The position numbers and the translations under genes were made by a program. This document shows positions 5,454-7,053 of a DNA stretch of 7,053 nucleotides, piece after piece. The notes below the pieces were generated by a model. It made no database searches. It saw nothing but the letters and a program-made list of their open reading frames with translations, and was not told where the DNA came from. This stretch comes from Aquificales bacterium. Its GTDB lineage: Bacteria; Aquificota; Aquificia; Aquificales; Aquificaceae. The stretch spans positions 1 through 7,053 of the forward strand of contig WFWF01000088.1 in NCBI GenBank assembly GCA_015491275.1, in the 5' to 3' direction. How positions within the stretch are numbered: the first letter of the stretch is position 1; the number at the start of each line of letters is the position of its first letter.

Positions 5454-6692
5454 ATGAGAAGGGTAGTGGTAACAGGTCTGGGAGTAGTATCCCCAGTAGG
5501 TACCGGTGTTGAAAAATTTTGGAATAATCTTACCGCAGGTGTAAGCGGTATAGATAGGATAAAGAGGTTTGATCCTGTTGAGTGGGGTCTCTCAGTCCAT
5601 ATAGGCGGTGAAGTAAAGGATGTTGATTTCCTTCAGTTTTTTGATAAAAAGGAAGCCCAAAGGATATCAGATTTCATAAAGTTTTCAATTATAGCAACAG
5701 ATGAAGCGCTCAAAGACAGTGGTCTTTTAGATACAAAGGTTGATCCGTACAGGGTGGGTGTAATCATTGGTTCCGGAATAGGAGGTTTGAGGGATATAGA
5801 AGAAAATACTCGCACACTCCTTGAGAAGGGGGCAAGAAGGGTTTCACCCTTTTTTGTACCTTCAGGGATTTCAAATATGGCTTCCGGGTATGTTGCCATA
5901 AGATGGGGATTTAAAGGGGTTAACTACGCGGTTGTATCTGCTTGTGCAACAGGCAACCACGCTATAGGTGATGCCTTAAGACTAATTCAGACAGGAGACG
6001 CGGATGTTATAATAGCAGGCGGAAGTGAAAGCGCCATAACACCCCTCGGTGTGGCGGGATTTGCAAATATGAAAGCCCTATCAACAAGAAACGATGAACC
6101 TCAAAAGGCGTCAAGACCTTTTGATAAAGACAGGGACGGTTTTGTTATGGGAGAAGGTGCGGGTATCCTTATTCTGGAAGAATATGAACATGCCAAAGCA
6201 AGGGGAGCTAAGATATATGCTGAAATTGCAGGTTACGGAGCTACAGACGATGCTTATCACATAACCGCTCCCTGTGTGGACGGTGAGGGTGCTTATGAAT
6301 GCATGAGATTAGCCTTGGAAGACGGTAGAACAAAGCCAGAAGAAGTTGACTACATAAATGCCCACGGAACATCAACACCTCTCAATGATAAAACGGAAAC
6401 TATGGCTATAAAAAAACTCTTCGGTGATCATGCCTATAAGTTGAAGATAAGCTCAAATAAATCAATGATAGGACACCTTCTGGGTGGTGCAGCGGCGGTT
6501 GAAGCGGTAGCTACTGTAAAAACAATAGAAACGGGAATAATACCCCCTACCATAAATCTGGAGAATCCTGATCCGGACTGCGATCTTGACTATGTACCTA
6601 ACAAAGCGGTAAAACAAGAGGTAAATGTAGCTCTTTCCAACGCCTTCGGATTCGGTGGTACAAATGCAAGCATCCTCTTCAGGAAAGTTTAA
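5454..6692 (+). CDS. fabF: 3-oxoacyl-[acyl-carrier-protein] synthase II
   Basis: Elongating condensing enzyme: it takes an acyl chain from ACP onto its active-site cysteine and joins it to malonyl-ACP with loss of CO2. The 412-aa length is typical. The catalytic residues are Cys164 in VSACATGNHAIGDA, His304 in INAHGTSTPLND, Lys336 and His341 in SSNKSMIGHLLGGAAAVE; the Cys-His-His set marks an elongating KAS I/II enzyme, not FabH. NAFGFGGTNASI near the end is the glycine-rich active-site loop. The N-terminus MRRVVVTGLGVVSPVG is standard. No ribosome site lies in the 10 nt between acpP and its ATG, so translation probably depends on ribosomes finishing acpP. FabF is favoured over FabB by length and the acpP-fabF gene pair. 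Confidence 0.96.
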   Translation: MRRVVVTGLGVVSPVGTGVEKFWNNLTAGVSGIDRIKRFDPVEWGLSVHIGGEVKDVDFLQFFDKKEAQRISDFIKFSIIATDEALKDSGLLDTKVDPYRVGVIIGSGIGGLRDIEENTRTLLEKGARRVSPFFVPSGISNMASGYVAIRWGFKGVNYAVVSACATGNHAIGDALRLIQTGDADVIIAGGSESAITPLGVAGFANMKALSTRNDEPQKASRPFDKDRDGFVMGEGAGILILEEYEHAKARGAKIYAEIAGYGATDDAYHITAPCVDGEGAYECMRLALEDGRTKPEEVDYINAHGTSTPLNDKTETMAIKKLFGDHAYKLKISSNKSMIGHLLGGAAAVEAVATVKTIETGIIPPTINLENPDPDCDLDYVPNKAVKQEVNVALSNAFGFGGTNASILFRKV

Positions 6693-7053
6693 CACGGAAA
6701 GCTTAGAAGAAAAAATAGGCTACAAATTTAAGAATAAAGGATTGCTCGTTCAGGCATTAACCCATGTATCCTACGCCAAGGAGTCGGGAGGTTCCCACTA
6801 TGAAGTCCTTGAGTTCCTCGGGGATTCTATAGTTAACTTCATAATAGTTGATATACTTGTCAAAAATTTCCCGAGAAAGAGGGAAGGAACCCTTGCACCC
6901 TTAAAAGCTTTTCTTATAAGCGAAGATTTTTTTTCGGAGCTTGCCAAGGAACTTGATCTACAGAATTACATAAGGCTGAGTAAAAGGGAACACCTAAAAG
7001 GTACAAGGAACAATATATCTATTATTAGTGATGTGTTTGAAGCCCTATGGGCA
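6664..7053 (+). CDS. rnc: Ribonuclease III, N-terminal part (gene continues past the right edge)
   Basis: Endonuclease that cuts double-stranded RNA in rRNA processing and mRNA turnover. Only 130 codons are in the window, covering most of the catalytic domain; the dsRNA-binding domain lies beyond the edge. The signature HYEVLEFLGDSIVNF (45-59) gives metal ligands Glu50 and Asp54, and SDVFEALWA (122-130) gives Asp123 and Glu126, equivalent to E40, D44, D107 and E110 of the A. aeolicus enzyme. A Ser replaces the Gly usually seen before that Asp. The ATG at 6664 overlaps fabF by 29 nt and is preceded by GGTGG (6654-6658); no ATG, GTG or TTG follows before the conserved region begins at about residue 14, so the start is well constrained. 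It adds a short Ser-rich N-terminus. The fabF-rnc linkage is common in bacteria. Confidence 0.94.
   Translation, partial: MQASSSGKFNTESLEEKIGYKFKNKGLLVQALTHVSYAKESGGSHYEVLEFLGDSIVNFIIVDILVKNFPRKREGTLAPLKAFLISEDFFSELAKELDLQNYIRLSKREHLKGTRNNISIISDVFEALWA

Noticed and set aside
1..7053. Mobile elements, CRISPR arrays, tRNA/rRNA genes, defence or toxin systems
   Set aside because: No direct repeats, transposase motifs, cloverleaf-like stretches or foreign-looking composition were seen; essentially the whole window is explained by housekeeping and flagellar genes.

Overview
The window is a gene-dense bacterial segment of moderate GC with almost no non-coding DNA; the longest gap between genes is 57 bp. 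The proteins point to a thermophilic member of the Aquificaceae (Hydrogenobacter, Thermocrinis or Aquifex type). As I recall the Aquifex aeolicus sequences, the RNase III and FabG fragments here match them closely, the proteins are rich in Lys, Arg and Glu, AGG/AGA serve as the main Arg codons, and genes overlap heavily. The genus is an inference; I could not search a database.

Layout. At the left edge (1-69) are a plus-strand promoter for trpE and, facing the other way, a candidate promoter for a gene that leaves the window. trpE (70-1548, plus) encodes the large subunit of anthranilate synthase and stands alone. Its 3' end overlaps, tail to tail, the last gene of a five-gene minus-strand operon. 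Read in transcription order from 4386 down to 1536, that operon holds flgH (L-ring lipoprotein), flgI (P-ring protein), a one-domain FlgJ-type rod-binding protein, acpS (holo-ACP synthase) and an unrecognised 176-aa protein. Every junction in this operon overlaps. From 4444 onward the plus strand carries fabG, acpP, fabF and the start of rnc (RNase III), a fatty-acid elongation cluster that runs off the right edge.

How the genes relate. FlgH, FlgI and the FlgJ-type protein supply the outer bushings of the flagellar basal body and their assembly factor. AcpS attaches phosphopantetheine to AcpP, so the enzyme lies in the flagellar operon while its substrate lies in the divergent fatty-acid operon. 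FabG reduces and FabF condenses the acyl chains that AcpP carries. The two operons start from back-to-back promoters only about 22 bp apart.

The most notable things are regulatory and organisational: (i) all four transcription-unit starts have a sigma70-like -10 box only 8-14 nt before the start codon, which implies leaderless or nearly leaderless mRNAs; (ii) the flgH and fabG promoters are mirror images and should exclude each other; (iii) the terminal operon gene is of unknown function and is translationally coupled to acpS; (iv) FlgI lacks both cysteines of the disulfide known in enterobacterial FlgI. I saw no mobile element, CRISPR array, RNA gene or toxin/defence system, and nothing that I would call a new biological system beyond the uncharacterised gene.
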